From contig NZ_JANJZK010000009.1 in NCBI RefSeq assembly GCF_024623185.1, positions 36,470 through 100,469 on the forward strand: DNA of 64,000 nucleotides, read 5' to 3'. Every line of letters starts with the position of its first letter. Position 1 is the stretch's first letter. The DNA comes from Anaerofustis stercorihominis. GTDB taxonomy: Bacteria > Bacillota > Clostridia > Eubacteriales > Anaerofustaceae. The translations under genes were made by a program, and so were the position numbers. Below are positions 53,557 to 61,156 of this stretch, in pieces. The notes under the pieces are model-generated. The model was not told the origin of the DNA. It ran no database searches and saw nothing but the letters and a program-made list of their open reading frames with translations.

Positions 53557-54151
53557 CGTTTATTGCTTCTTCATATTTCTCAAATATTTTATTTATTTTT
53601 TCCTTATTTATTTTGCCAATACGTATTAATTCTTCCGGAGTGGGTTCAAAATCTCCTATCTCCAAACTGTACCAAGCTGTATCGTACCATTTGCCTTCTT
53701 TAAAGCCGCTGTTTTTAAAAAAGCCTATTTCTTTGAAGCCTAATTTATTGTGGAAATCACTGCTTTTAAGCGTAGGATGAACTGTTATACAAGCATATAA
53801 AATTTTAAGGTTTTGTAATTTTAATATATCTATAAGAGCCATATATAAATTTTTTCCTATATGTTTACCTTTATATCCATCTTTTATATATATGGATATT
53901 TCGGCAGTATAATCATATGCTTTTCTGTTTTTATATTGACTTGCATAAGCATATCCTATTATTTTATCGTTTATTGTACATACCAAATATGGATATTTCT
54001 TTTTTGTTTCAATAATCCTATTTTTAAATTCTTCCTCATCGGGTCTGTCATATTCGAATGTTATCGGTGTATTCAATATATATGGAGTATATATATCTAA
54101 AATTTCATTGCTGTCATTTTCTTCTGCAAACCTTATTTTTATTTTATCCAT
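53528..54151 (-). CDS. GNAT family N-acetyltransferase
   Basis: 207 residues. Phosphinothricin-acetyltransferase-like start KIRFAEENDSNEILDIY-TPYI, with the acetyl-CoA site GYKGKHIGKNLYMAL (V/I-G-x-G-x-G/A pattern) and FHNKLGFKEIGFF. Substrate unknown; relatives acetylate amino acids such as methionine sulfoximine. RBS AGGAG. The end of the gene is built into operator O2. Confidence 0.88.
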   Translation of the reverse strand: MDKIKIRFAEENDSNEILDIYTPYILNTPITFEYDRPDEEEFKNRIIETKKKYPYLVCTINDKIIGYAYASQYKNRKAYDYTAEISIYIKDGYKGKHIGKNLYMALIDILKLQNLKILYACITVHPTLKSSDFHNKLGFKEIGFFKNSGFKEGKWYDTAWYSLEIGDFEPTPEELIRIGKINKEKINKIFEKYEEAINEQLFRNLSK

Positions 54152-54301
54152 TATATGTCTCCTAAAATAATATTTATTTTGTTTTTAAGTATAATAAAAA
54201 CTTGGTATAGAAGATATTTTATCATAATTTGTTTATTAGTTTTAATAAAATGTTAGAATAAATGAATTATCAAATAAAAAGAAATCATAATAATATAAAA
54301 T

Positions 54302-54334
54302 AAAAAAAAGAGTAAGTTTTTAATTTACTCTTTT
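54302..54334 (-). terminator. Terminator of the CmpB-like gene
   Basis: AAAAGAGTAA (54306-54315) with TTACTCTTTT (54325-54334), A-run on the plus side giving a U-run on the minus transcript. It overlaps the stop. Confidence 0.8.
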
Positions 54335-54839
54335 AATGATAAAGATTATATAGGCTCATCCCTATGTCTATGATTAATATCCCGGTCATAGTATACACCG
54401 CGTAGATAATCGATCTGTTTGAAAAATTATCATAAACCAGTTCAACTAAGTTAGGATGTATGAAATTAACGAGGATTACTCCAAATAGCCCAAATACAGT
54501 AAAGCCCAGCAAACATACTCTGCCGTTAATATTAAACAAATTATCGGAATAGTCCCAATAATGTTTATTGAATATCTTTTCTAATAAATAAGAAGTAAAA
54601 TATTCCAGGGTGCATGCCAGAAGCCCAACGAGGAAAAATAAAGGAAGAGTATCTATATGTGTATCGTAGAATACTATGATTATTAATGCACATCCAAAAC
54701 CGTATATGGGTCTTACCGGACCATATAGAAATCCTTTAGTGTTTATCGGGACTTTGTTTACAATATTTATTGCTGTTTCGTATATATATCCGAAAAAACT
54801 GTATATAAAAATAAAAAGTATTAAAATATAAATGCTCAT
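54333..54839 (-). CDS. Putative ABC-transporter type IV membrane protein (CmpB-like)
   Basis: 168 residues, about five membrane spans. IYSFFGYIYETAINIV near the start, GFLYGPVRPIYGFG and EYFTSYLLEKIFNKHYWDYSD are the conserved patches of this family (often annotated CmpB). Function is not established. RBS AAGGA. It stands alone, between an acetyltransferase and an amidase. Confidence 0.82.
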   Translation of the reverse strand: MSIYILILFIFIYSFFGYIYETAINIVNKVPINTKGFLYGPVRPIYGFGCALIIIVFYDTHIDTLPLFFLVGLLACTLEYFTSYLLEKIFNKHYWDYSDNLFNINGRVCLLGFTVFGLFGVILVNFIHPNLVELVYDNFSNRSIIYAVYTMTGILIIDIGMSLYNLYH

Positions 54840-54957
54840 GATTTTCCTTTTTATTTTTATTTTTTGTTATTACTTTGATTAACATACTATAAATTTAACG
54901 AATTAGTAATTTTTTTCATATTATATTATGAATATTATTAATTTAGGAGGAAATTTT

Positions 54958-55560
54958 ATGGTAGATGTATATATATCACCTTCCGTTCAGCATTTTAATT
55001 TAGGACAGCAGGGATACGGAAGCGAAGAAGCAAGAATGAATGAAGTTGCGGATGTTGTCGAATATGAACTAAACAGACACGGGCTTGTGACTGCGAGGAA
55101 TAATCCAAGCATGACTTTGGCACAAGTTGTAGAGGATTCTAATAATGTAAATCCCAGGGTACATGTTGCCCTTCATTCAAATGCGGCTAACGGAGAAGCG
55201 AGAGGAGCGGAAATTTATACTCATCGTTTTGGAGGAGAAGGAGAAGCACTTGCAAGAGATATTTATCCTTATTTGGAAGCGCTTACTCCTACGGAAGACT
55301 TAGGTGTAAAAGAGGGAAGGCTTTCTTTCGGCGGAAAGGGAATGTATGAACTTAAGAATACCAATGCTCCCGCAGTATTAGCTGAAATCGCATTTCATGA
55401 TAATCCTGAGGATAGTGATTTTGTCATTAATAATGTATATGAATACGGCAGAGATATTTCAAAGGGAATACTTGATTACTTCGGAATTCCATACAATGAA
55501 GACAGCGAGGAAAATATATCATATTTAAAAAACAGATATAACGGAAATTATTTTGAATAA
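54958..55560 (+). CDS. N-acetylmuramoyl-L-alanine amidase (Amidase_3)
   Basis: 200 residues from ATG 54958 with AGGAGG seven nt upstream. Amidase_3 fold: VYISPSVQHFN (first zinc His), VEDSNNVNPRVHVALHSNAANG (second His), VLAEIAFHDNPED (catalytic Glu). It cuts the sugar-peptide bond of the wall. There is no signal peptide and no wall-binding domain, which resembles phage endolysins; no holin is adjacent. Confidence 0.87.
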   Translation: MVDVYISPSVQHFNLGQQGYGSEEARMNEVADVVEYELNRHGLVTARNNPSMTLAQVVEDSNNVNPRVHVALHSNAANGEARGAEIYTHRFGGEGEALARDIYPYLEALTPTEDLGVKEGRLSFGGKGMYELKNTNAPAVLAEIAFHDNPEDSDFVINNVYEYGRDISKGILDYFGIPYNEDSEENISYLKNRYNGNYFE

Positions 55561-55605
55561 AAAAAGTCCTTTTTTAAAATAATAAAATAAAAAAGGATAA
55601 TTGAA

Positions 55606-56034
55606 ATGGATAATAGTATTAGATTATTGGAGTTTATATTTAAAAATGCCAAAATGGGAAGTGAAACCATAGAGGATTTAATTGATATCAATGAAGATCT
55701 AAAATTTAGAGATGAACTTGTTTATGAAAAAGAAACTTATGACGACTTTGTGAGTAAAGTAAATAAGATTATGAAAAAAATGGGCAAAGAAGCAAAGGAT
55801 CTATCCTTCTTTACTGAAATGCAAAGTTATTTAATGATAAAAATGGAAACATTAAAAGATAAATCTTCAGAGCATATCGCGGGAATGCTTATGCAGGGCA
55901 GTACTATGGGCATCGTTCAAATAACAAAGAAATTAAGAGAATATAAAGACAGCGATAAAGAAGTCGTAAAACTTGCAAAGAGACTTCTTGAAATCGAAGA
56001 AAAAAACTTTTATGAACTTAAAAAGTATCTATAA
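55606..56034 (+). CDS. Helical DUF2383-like protein
   Basis: 142 residues, almost wholly helical. Acidic and Lys-rich segments with YEKETYDDFVSK and HIAGMLMQGSTMGIVQITKKLREY suggest a four-helix ferritin-like bundle of the DUF2383 type seen near stress genes. Assignment is tentative. RBS AAAAAGGAT. Terminator follows. Confidence 0.6.
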   Translation: MDNSIRLLEFIFKNAKMGSETIEDLIDINEDLKFRDELVYEKETYDDFVSKVNKIMKKMGKEAKDLSFFTEMQSYLMIKMETLKDKSSEHIAGMLMQGSTMGIVQITKKLREYKDSDKEVVKLAKRLLEIEEKNFYELKKYL

Positions 56035-56066
56035 AAAAATGAGCTATTTATTTAGCTCATTTTTTT
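56033..56066 (+). terminator. Terminator after the helical protein
   Basis: TGAGCTA / TAGCTCA stem (56040-56046 with 56053-56059) in A- and T-runs. Confidence 0.88.
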
Positions 56067-56359
56067 AGTTAATATTGATTATTTCAGAACCTTTTTATTA
56101 TTTTAAAATTATTATATTTAAGTTATTTTATATTTATTGTATGGTGTAGATTTACATAATAAAATAATCTACGTTTTAATTGTTATATATTTAATACTTT
56201 ATTATTAATATGATTTTCTTTTGATGTCGGTGCATTAAAATGAAGTTTAATGCAGTTAAAATTTATTAATAACTTATCAGCTTTAATATTATATAAAAGT
56301 ATTTTTTCTTTAATAATCAGATTTTCATATTTTTATGGATAAGCTCATATATTAAAAAG
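56067..56359. other. AT-rich gap with two inverted repeats, upstream of the M23 gene
   Basis: No gene seen. Two inverted repeats stand out: GTAGATT / AATCTAC (56146-56152 with 56166-56172) and TGCATTAAA / TTTAATGCA (56231-56239 with 56246-56254, six-base gap). Either could be an operator. No clear promoter pair. Confidence 0.55.
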
Positions 56360-56977
56360 ATGAAAAGAAAAAAGTTAAATAGGAAAAACAGAATATTATA
56401 TAAAAATTTATTTTTTGTTATTTTAAATATTATATTTGTGTTTATAACTATTTGGGGTTATGGCTTTAAATTTCAGGATATGTTTTACTTATTTAATAAT
56501 GAATTTATAGTATCAGATAATAACTCCAAGATCACAAAATATAAAAACGAATCCAGCGGCTTTATAAATCCTGTAGAGGGTACGATAACCAGTCCTTTTT
56601 CTTATAGGATACATCCTATATATAAAAAGAAGAAAATGCATTCGGGGATTGATATCGGTGCAAAATGGCATGATAAAATCAAGGCTGCAGCTGATGGAAC
56701 GATAGTTGAAACCGGACTTGATAAAGGCGGATATGGAAATTACATAAAGATAAAACACAAATATGATATACATACTTTCTATGCTCATCTTTCAAAAGTG
56801 TATGTTAAAAAGGGGCAAAAAGTAAAACAGGGAGATGTGATAGGAAGAGAGGGAGGAGATCCTATAAAAGACAAAAATCCGGGTTCTACTACGGGACATC
56901 ACCTACATTTTGAAGTCAGGACATCTACTGATGTAAAGGACGTTATAAATCCTTTGATATTTGTAGATTACAAGTAA
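56360..56977 (+). CDS. M23 (LytM-type) peptidoglycan endopeptidase, membrane anchored
   Basis: 205 residues. Lys/Arg-rich N-terminus, one membrane anchor (about 16-35), then the M23 domain with zinc ligands His94 and Asp98 (HSGID), His143 (YAHL) and His183 of HxH (HHLHF). All catalytic positions are present. It cuts cross-link peptides in the wall. The ATG has no recognisable Shine-Dalgarno, so the start or its expression may be unusual. Confidence 0.88.
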   Translation: MKRKKLNRKNRILYKNLFFVILNIIFVFITIWGYGFKFQDMFYLFNNEFIVSDNNSKITKYKNESSGFINPVEGTITSPFSYRIHPIYKKKKMHSGIDIGAKWHDKIKAAADGTIVETGLDKGGYGNYIKIKHKYDIHTFYAHLSKVYVKKGQKVKQGDVIGREGGDPIKDKNPGSTTGHHLHFEVRTSTDVKDVINPLIFVDYK

Positions 56978-56980
56978 ATT

Positions 56981-57014
56981 AAAAAGGCAGAGTAGATTTA
57001 TACTCTGTCTTTTT
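56981..57014 (+). terminator. Terminator after the M23 gene
   Basis: AAAAAGGCAGAGTA (56981-56994) with TACTCTGTCTTTTT (57001-57014), one G-T pair. Confidence 0.88.
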
Positions 57015-57109
57015 ATTATAAAGATTAAGGTTATAGCCTGGAATAATTAAATATTTAAAGATATAAATTAATATATTTAATAATTAAATTAAAAATATTA
57101 ATATATGTG

Positions 57110-57138
57110 TTGACATTTTTAATATTTTATATTATATT
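57110..57138 (+). promoter_or_regulatory. Promoter of the DUF2089 operon
   Basis: TTGACA (57110-57115), 17-bp spacer, TATATT (57133-57138), 28 bp before the start codon. Confidence 0.8.
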
Positions 57139-57165
57139 TGTTTTAAAGAGAAAGGGCGTGAGTGT

Positions 57166-57525
57166 ATGAATAAAGTTATAAGCCGCTGTCCGGTATGTAA
57201 TAGCGAACTAACTGTTGCAAGACTTAAATGCGATTCCTGCGATACGGTAATAGAAAATAGTTTCAGGCTCAGTAAATTTGATTATCTTTGTGATGAAGAT
57301 TTATATTTTGCGGAAACTTTTATAAGATGCAGGGGAAATATCAAAGAAGTTGAAAAGGAACTCGGTATATCATATCCAACCGTTCGTGCAAAATTGGATG
57401 CGGTAATAAATAAACTCGGATATGAAACCGAAATTGATGAAGTGTCGGCAAAGAAAGAAGAAGTATTAAGAGCACTTGAAAATGGAGAAATAACAGCTGA
57501 ACAAGCAATTGAACGGTTAAAATAA
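57166..57525 (+). CDS. DUF2089 domain protein, zinc-ribbon/HTH regulator candidate
   Basis: 119 residues. N-terminal CPVC and CDSC pairs (zinc ribbon), a central FIRCRGNIKEVEKELGISYPTVRAKLD segment that reads as a helix-turn-helix, and a C-terminal ENGEITAEQAIERLK, the short helical SHOCT-like motif also seen in the next gene. Probably a transcription regulator of the two genes behind it. RBS AAAGGG. Confidence 0.82.
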   Translation: MNKVISRCPVCNSELTVARLKCDSCDTVIENSFRLSKFDYLCDEDLYFAETFIRCRGNIKEVEKELGISYPTVRAKLDAVINKLGYETEIDEVSAKKEEVLRALENGEITAEQAIERLK

Positions 57526-57550
57526 TTTAATATAATTAAGGAGTTAAATC

Positions 57551-57940
57551 ATGGACGAAAAATTAAGGATTTTAAAAATGATAGAAGAAGGAACTATTAC
57601 AGCAGAACAAGGCGCGGAGCTTATGTCAGCATTAAATGTAGATGAACAAACACAGCGTAATGAAGTAGTAAAAAGCAGCTATGACAAAAAGATGTTTAGA
57701 ATTATAGTTGACAGCAGTGCCGGCGGAGATAAAGTAAAAATACAATTCCCTGTTGGTGCAATCAAGAAAATTTTAAAAGTGACAGGGAAATTACCTATAC
57801 CCGAACAGGAACTTGAGGGATTTGACCTTTCCGGTATGATGGATGCCGTTTGCGAATGTTTGGATGATGAAATAGAAGGCGACCTTATCAATGTGGATGC
57901 TTCTGACGGAACAACCGTGAGAATATTCGTTGATAAGTAA
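57551..57940 (+). CDS. SHOCT-like domain protein
   Basis: 129 residues. The N-terminal EEGTITAEQGAELMSAL is the SHOCT-like helix pair; the rest (about 45-129) is a small alpha/beta domain that ends ASDGTTVRIFVDK. YvlB/LiaX-type proteins of Firmicutes start in the same way and respond to envelope stress; function here is inferred. RBS AAGGAG, 25 bp after DUF2089. Confidence 0.75.
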   Translation: MDEKLRILKMIEEGTITAEQGAELMSALNVDEQTQRNEVVKSSYDKKMFRIIVDSSAGGDKVKIQFPVGAIKKILKVTGKLPIPEQELEGFDLSGMMDAVCECLDDEIEGDLINVDASDGTTVRIFVDK

Positions 57941-57952
57941 ATTTTATAAAAT

Positions 57953-58216
57953 ATGAAAGTAAAAATCATAACAAAAGGTTTTCATTTTTCTTTGCCTGTT
58001 CCCATTGGCATGGCAGGAATTGCAGTTAAAATGATACCGGATAAAATGTTTGAGGAAATGAGAGCAGGTACTCCCAAACCTTATGATGAACTGGTCACTA
58101 AAGAAACTATTAACTTGATAGTAAAAGAATGTATGGATATTTTAAAGGAAAATAAGGGGTTGGAAGTTGTTCATGTTGAAGCCTCGGACGGTACTTTTGT
58201 TTCCATAAAATTATAA
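57953..58216 (+). CDS. Small protein related to the C-terminal domain of the previous gene
   Basis: 87 residues. It ends with HVEASDGTFVSIKL, matching NVDASDGTTVRIFVDK of its neighbour, and has a similar FSLPVPIGMAG / FPVGAIKK strand. It therefore looks like a free-standing copy of that domain without the SHOCT helix. No Shine-Dalgarno is obvious; coupling to the upstream stop (12 bp away) is likely. Confidence 0.7.
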   Translation: MKVKIITKGFHFSLPVPIGMAGIAVKMIPDKMFEEMRAGTPKPYDELVTKETINLIVKECMDILKENKGLEVVHVEASDGTFVSIKL

Positions 58217-58222
58217 TTATAC

Positions 58223-58270
58223 AGTGATTACTATTTGGGATTAAAAGCTGAAATGGTAATCACTTTTTTA
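58223..58270 (+). terminator. Terminator of the DUF2089 operon
   Basis: AGTGATTACTATTT (58223-58236) with AAATGGTAATCACT (58251-58264), one mismatch-type T-G pair, then T6. Confidence 0.85.
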
Positions 58271-58350
58271 TTTAATATTCAAGGTAATTATAAGAATATA
58301 TTATATAATGAAGTAAAATCGAATATTTATTATATTTGATTTAATAATAA

Positions 58351-58382
58351 AAAAGACATTGTGATTATTGACAATGTCTTTT
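58351..58382 (-). terminator. Terminator of the 58381 gene
   Basis: AAAAGACATTGT (58351-58362) with ACAATGTCTTTT (58371-58382). A-run beyond it on the plus strand gives U-run on the minus transcript; it may also back up the plus operon. Confidence 0.85.
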
Positions 58383-58989
58383 ATGATAGTAAATCTACAA
58401 GTTCTAAAATATCGTTATAGCTTTTATCTTCTTTTAGATTTCTTCTATGATTTATCTCTTTTTCTGTTTTTATTATTTCGTTATGCTCTTTTTTCTCATT
58501 ATGTTCTGCTTTTATTTCTTCTTTTCTTTCGCTTGATGCTGGTTTTGCATTAAATATATCTTTCATTTCATTCATTCCGCTAAGTAACGGAAGCATATTT
58601 ATCATTGATTCTATATTTTTGTAATTATCTCCCAGCCCGTGCTTCAAATTATCCATTAAGAATTTATTTGTTCCCTTTTTTCCGTCTTTTTTTATTCCTA
58701 CTGCCCTGTTTTTTATTCTTTCTGCATGAGAAAAGTATTCGTCAACATATTTCAACCTTTTTCTCGCATTATGTATATTAAAATTACTATTAAATAACTG
58801 CTTATTTAACAAAGCTTTTTTATGTTCGATGTTTTCTTTTTCTAAAGTGTCTGATTCATCGGCGTTTTCACCGTCCGTTATGGTGTAATTTGCTTTTACA
58901 TATGGGCTGTTATCATTACTACTAAATAGATTATATACCAAATATATCAGTAGTATTTCATTTAGGGATATGTTTCTAAATATATCCAT
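58381..58989 (-). CDS. Unrecognised protein with short hydrophobic N-terminus
   Basis: 202 residues. Residues 8-22 (SLNEILLIYLVYNLF) form one hydrophobic helix. The middle is basic and Asn-rich; FLMDNLKHGLGDNYKNIESMINMLPLLSGMN is a helical stretch (about 108-140). The C-terminus is long, charged and coiled-coil-like (KEEIKAEHNEKKEHNE). Not recognised. Downstream of the two cysteine-rich microprotein genes on the same strand. RBS AAAGGAG. Confidence 0.7.
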   Translation of the reverse strand: MDIFRNISLNEILLIYLVYNLFSSNDNSPYVKANYTITDGENADESDTLEKENIEHKKALLNKQLFNSNFNIHNARKRLKYVDEYFSHAERIKNRAVGIKKDGKKGTNKFLMDNLKHGLGDNYKNIESMINMLPLLSGMNEMKDIFNAKPASSERKEEIKAEHNEKKEHNEIIKTEKEINHRRNLKEDKSYNDILELVDLLS

Positions 58990-59009
58990 TTTTGTAATCT
59001 CCTTTAATT

Positions 59010-59030
59010 AAAGGGGCCGAGGCCCCTTTT
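59010..59030 (-). terminator. GC-rich hairpin between the microprotein genes and the 58381 gene
   Basis: AAAGGGGCC / GGCCCCTTT with a two-base loop, in an otherwise AT-rich gap. On the minus strand only TTTAATT follows, so it is likely a partial terminator; on the plus strand it is followed by T7. Confidence 0.65.
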
Positions 59031-59034
59031 TTTA

Positions 59035-59232
59035 TTAGCATTCGTCGTCACAGAAAAGTAAGAACACTACTAAGATAATAAGGATTATATTATTGCCGTC
59101 GAATAAACCGTTTAGAAATCCGCCGCCGCATCCGCAGTCGTCGTTACTGCCAAAAAGTAATAATACCGCCAAAACGATAAGTATGATCATACTATCGTCG
59201 TCACATAAACAATCTAAAAAATTGCCTTTCAT
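59035..59232 (-). CDS. Cysteine-rich double-hairpin membrane microprotein A
   Basis: 65 residues, six Cys (8, 10, 33, 35, 61, 65) and many Asp. Two membrane segments (about 14-28 and 48-60) follow matching FL..L.D motifs (residues 5-11 and 39-45), so the protein is an internal duplication. RBS GGGAGG. It is a relative of the 51-residue protein encoded immediately upstream. Not recognised as a named family. Confidence 0.75.
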   Translation of the reverse strand: MKGNFLDCLCDDDSMIILIVLAVLLLFGSNDDCGCGGGFLNGLFDGNNIILIILVVFLLFCDDEC

Positions 59233-59300
59233 AAAGAAGTACCTCCCTAGGGTGAATTTGTAAAATATTTTACGTTTATATCAAAGTCTTAAAATTAAAA

Positions 59301-59456
59301 TTATTCAGTGAAAAGAACAACTAATAATAAGAAGAAGAATAATAAGCTGCAAGAATCTTCTTCGCCGAAGATATCACAACCGTCAAATAACACTACTAAA
59401 AGTAGGAAAAACATCAATAAACATTCACAAGAACAGTCATCTAAAAAATTACACAT
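59301..59456 (-). CDS. Cysteine-rich double-hairpin membrane microprotein B
   Basis: 51 residues starting MCNFLDDCSCECLLMFFLLL, six Cys (2, 8, 10, 12, 27, 36). Two near-identical hydrophobic blocks, CLLMFFLLLVVLF (12-24) and SLLFFFLLLVVLF (37-49), show an internal duplication. GGAGG eight nt upstream of the ATG. Same architecture as microprotein A, 69 bp away. Too short for many gene callers. Confidence 0.75.
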   Translation of the reverse strand: MCNFLDDCSCECLLMFFLLLVVLFDGCDIFGEEDSCSLLFFFLLLVVLFTE

Positions 59457-59580
59457 ATAAGTTACCTCCAAGTAATAGATTTTAATAGGTGCTTTTTTTA
59501 TTTTTTAAGCCCCTAGTTCATAGTACGCACCAAGGGGTATTTGTGTGATGAAATAATTTATTTATTTCAATTTAAATATA
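59457..59580. other. Divergent intergenic region
   Basis: Separates the minus-strand microprotein genes from the plus-strand pair. It contains a CCCCT...AGGGG inverted repeat (about 59510-59537). No certain promoter in either direction. Confidence 0.5.
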
Positions 59581-59593
59581 AGGAGGTAATTTA

Positions 59594-59902
59594 GTGAAGG
59601 AAAAAGACATTTCTAAAATGGTAAATATGGCAAGCGGTCTGAATATCAATGAAGACTCGGTGGAAAAACTCAAGGACGCGGCAAATAAGAAGGGGGTTAT
59701 GGAAAAAGCTGAGGCTTTGGAACAGGAATATGCACCTAAGTTTCAGGAGTTTATGAGAGATCATGGAGATCTTGCACATCTAAATAACGAAGAAAAAGCA
59801 AGAGTGATACTGGAGTATAAAGAAAAGCTTCCCATTGAAGAACAAAAACAGTTTGATAAAGTATTGGATATGCTTAAATCATATGTAAAAAAAGTAAAAT
59901 AA
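59594..59902 (+). CDS. Unrecognised helical protein (GTG start)
   Basis: 102 residues from a GTG with AAGGAGG seven nt upstream. Mostly helical and charged: DISKMVNMASGLNINEDSVEKLKDAANKKG, then KAEALEQEYAPKF and a C-terminal KSYVKKVK. No signal peptide or membrane span. Not recognised. It is followed by a very basic protein and faces the microprotein genes. Confidence 0.7.
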   Translation: MKEKDISKMVNMASGLNINEDSVEKLKDAANKKGVMEKAEALEQEYAPKFQEFMRDHGDLAHLNNEEKARVILEYKEKLPIEEQKQFDKVLDMLKSYVKKVK

Positions 59903-59912
59903 GGTGATAAAT

Positions 59913-60227
59913 ATGGCTCGGGGTAAAAGGCTTAAAAGAAAAAAGCTAAAAGAAGAAAACCTAAACAATAACAAAGATACGTTAAAAGAAAAGCAGAAAA
60001 CTGATAATAAAAATGCAGTAACAAAAAAAGAAAAATCTGCACATAATAGAAGAAAAAGGAGAAGAAGAATGGAAGATAAAAAAATACTTATTTATAATGA
60101 CGATACTGTCAAAGAAGTCGTAGTGGAAAACGAACATAAGAATATAGAAGCTGAGGCTAACGAAATTCCTCAGAAAGCAAAGGATTATATAACCGAAGAT
60201 GAATTTTTAAAAGGAGAGGGCTTTTAG
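59913..60227 (+). CDS. Unrecognised Lys/Arg-rich protein
   Basis: 104 residues from ATG 59913 with AAGGTGAT upstream. The first half is extremely basic (MARGKRLKRKKLK, then NRRKRRRR near 48-55); the second half is acidic and ends DEFLKGEGF. Such a charge split suggests nucleic-acid or surface-polyanion binding, but no family is recognised. 10 bp after the preceding gene, so co-transcribed. Confidence 0.65.
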   Translation: MARGKRLKRKKLKEENLNNNKDTLKEKQKTDNKNAVTKKEKSAHNRRKRRRRMEDKKILIYNDDTVKEVVVENEHKNIEAEANEIPQKAKDYITEDEFLKGEGF

Positions 60228-60240
60228 TCCTCTCCTTTTT
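60209..60240 (+). terminator. Terminator after the Lys/Arg-rich protein
   Basis: AAAAGGAGAGG (60209-60219) with CCTCTCCTTTT (60229-60239), containing the stop codon region in its loop. Confidence 0.9.
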
Positions 60241-60314
60241 TATTTACATATAAAATTTATTTTAGATATGTTAAAATGATTATATATTAATAAATTAGAA
60301 GTCAAGGTGAAGTC

Positions 60315-61046
60315 ATGAAGTATTCTATAAAAGATAAGATAAAAATAGCAGAACCTATTCTTCCTGAGAATAATGAGCCTTTCAATATTCCTATAAATAT
60401 AAGTTTGGAAAACTGTTTTGAAAAGAGAGGAAAAACAGAGCCTTGGATAAGCGGTCTGTTTTATTATTTCAATGATGTAAAGATAAAGTCATCTTTAAAC
60501 GGTGATGATGATTTGTGGAATATTATTTATACGATTGGAAAAGATGATATGTATTACTGTGCTAAAATCTTCAAGTGGCTCAGTATTTATTTCCCATATG
60601 TAAATGAGAATACCGATGACTATTATGATGAAATGGATTCTTGTATGCTTTGCTGGTTTTCCGATGATTACTATGAGGGCATGTCTTTAGTGCTAAAAGA
60701 AGATGAAGAATTTATAAATTATTTATTTGGAGAATTTCCCGCAGCAAATTATGGTTTTATAGACTTTATTAAAAGCACTAGAAAAAACAATGATTTTGAG
60801 CTGTTTAAAAAATGTTTCGATAATATAACCAAAAATGAATATACAAGGGATAGTCATTTGATTACATATGAAGATTTATTAAGAGAAGTAATACCAAAGA
60901 AAAAACATGTAAAAAAAGAAAAAATATCTTATCCTTCTGCCTTTTATAGTTATTTTAATCAAATGATTTCTATATCGGATAACGATAAAGTAAAGAAGAA
61001 ACTATATAAAAGGCTTGAAAAATGGAATAGTGCATTTAATGATTAA
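60315..61046 (+). CDS. Hypothetical protein, acidic and Tyr/Asp-rich
   Basis: 243 residues. No membrane span. Features seen: repeated DDYYDE / DDYYEGM segments (about 101-125), Trp-rich FKWLSIYFPY and a basic stretch near 195-205 (PKKKHVKKEK). Not recognised. It is a single gene with an upstream TGT-TAAAAT extended -10 (60269-60277) but no -35, and its own terminator. Confidence 0.65.
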   Translation: MKYSIKDKIKIAEPILPENNEPFNIPINISLENCFEKRGKTEPWISGLFYYFNDVKIKSSLNGDDDLWNIIYTIGKDDMYYCAKIFKWLSIYFPYVNENTDDYYDEMDSCMLCWFSDDYYEGMSLVLKEDEEFINYLFGEFPAANYGFIDFIKSTRKNNDFELFKKCFDNITKNEYTRDSHLITYEDLLREVIPKKKHVKKEKISYPSAFYSYFNQMISISDNDKVKKKLYKRLEKWNSAFND

Positions 61047-61070
61047 AAGCTTATTATGATAAGCTTTTTT
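61045..61070 (+). terminator. Terminator before proS
   Basis: AAAAGCTTAT / ATAAGCTTTT (61045-61054 with 61059-61068), loop TATG, then T-run. Confidence 0.9.
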
Positions 61071-61090
61071 TATTTATTTTACCAATAAAT

Positions 61091-61119
61091 ATGAAAAATG
61101 TATAAAGTTATGATATAAT
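61091..61119 (+). promoter_or_regulatory. proS promoter
   Basis: Extended -10 TGA-TATAAT (61111-61119) with a weak -35 ATGAAA (61091-61096), spacer 17. The leader is about 30 nt, too short for a T-box. Confidence 0.6.
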
Positions 61120-61156
61120 ATTAAATTGATTAAAATTATATTTAGGAGAAGAAGAA

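Noticed and set aside
58368..58553. Plus-strand hydrophobic 61-codon frame
   Set aside because: Starts within a terminator stem and is antisense to the charged tail of the 58381 gene; no independent support.
61120..61156. T-box leader before proS-tyrS
   Set aside because: The leader is only about 30 nt from the -10 to the start and has no specifier loop or TGGN bulge.
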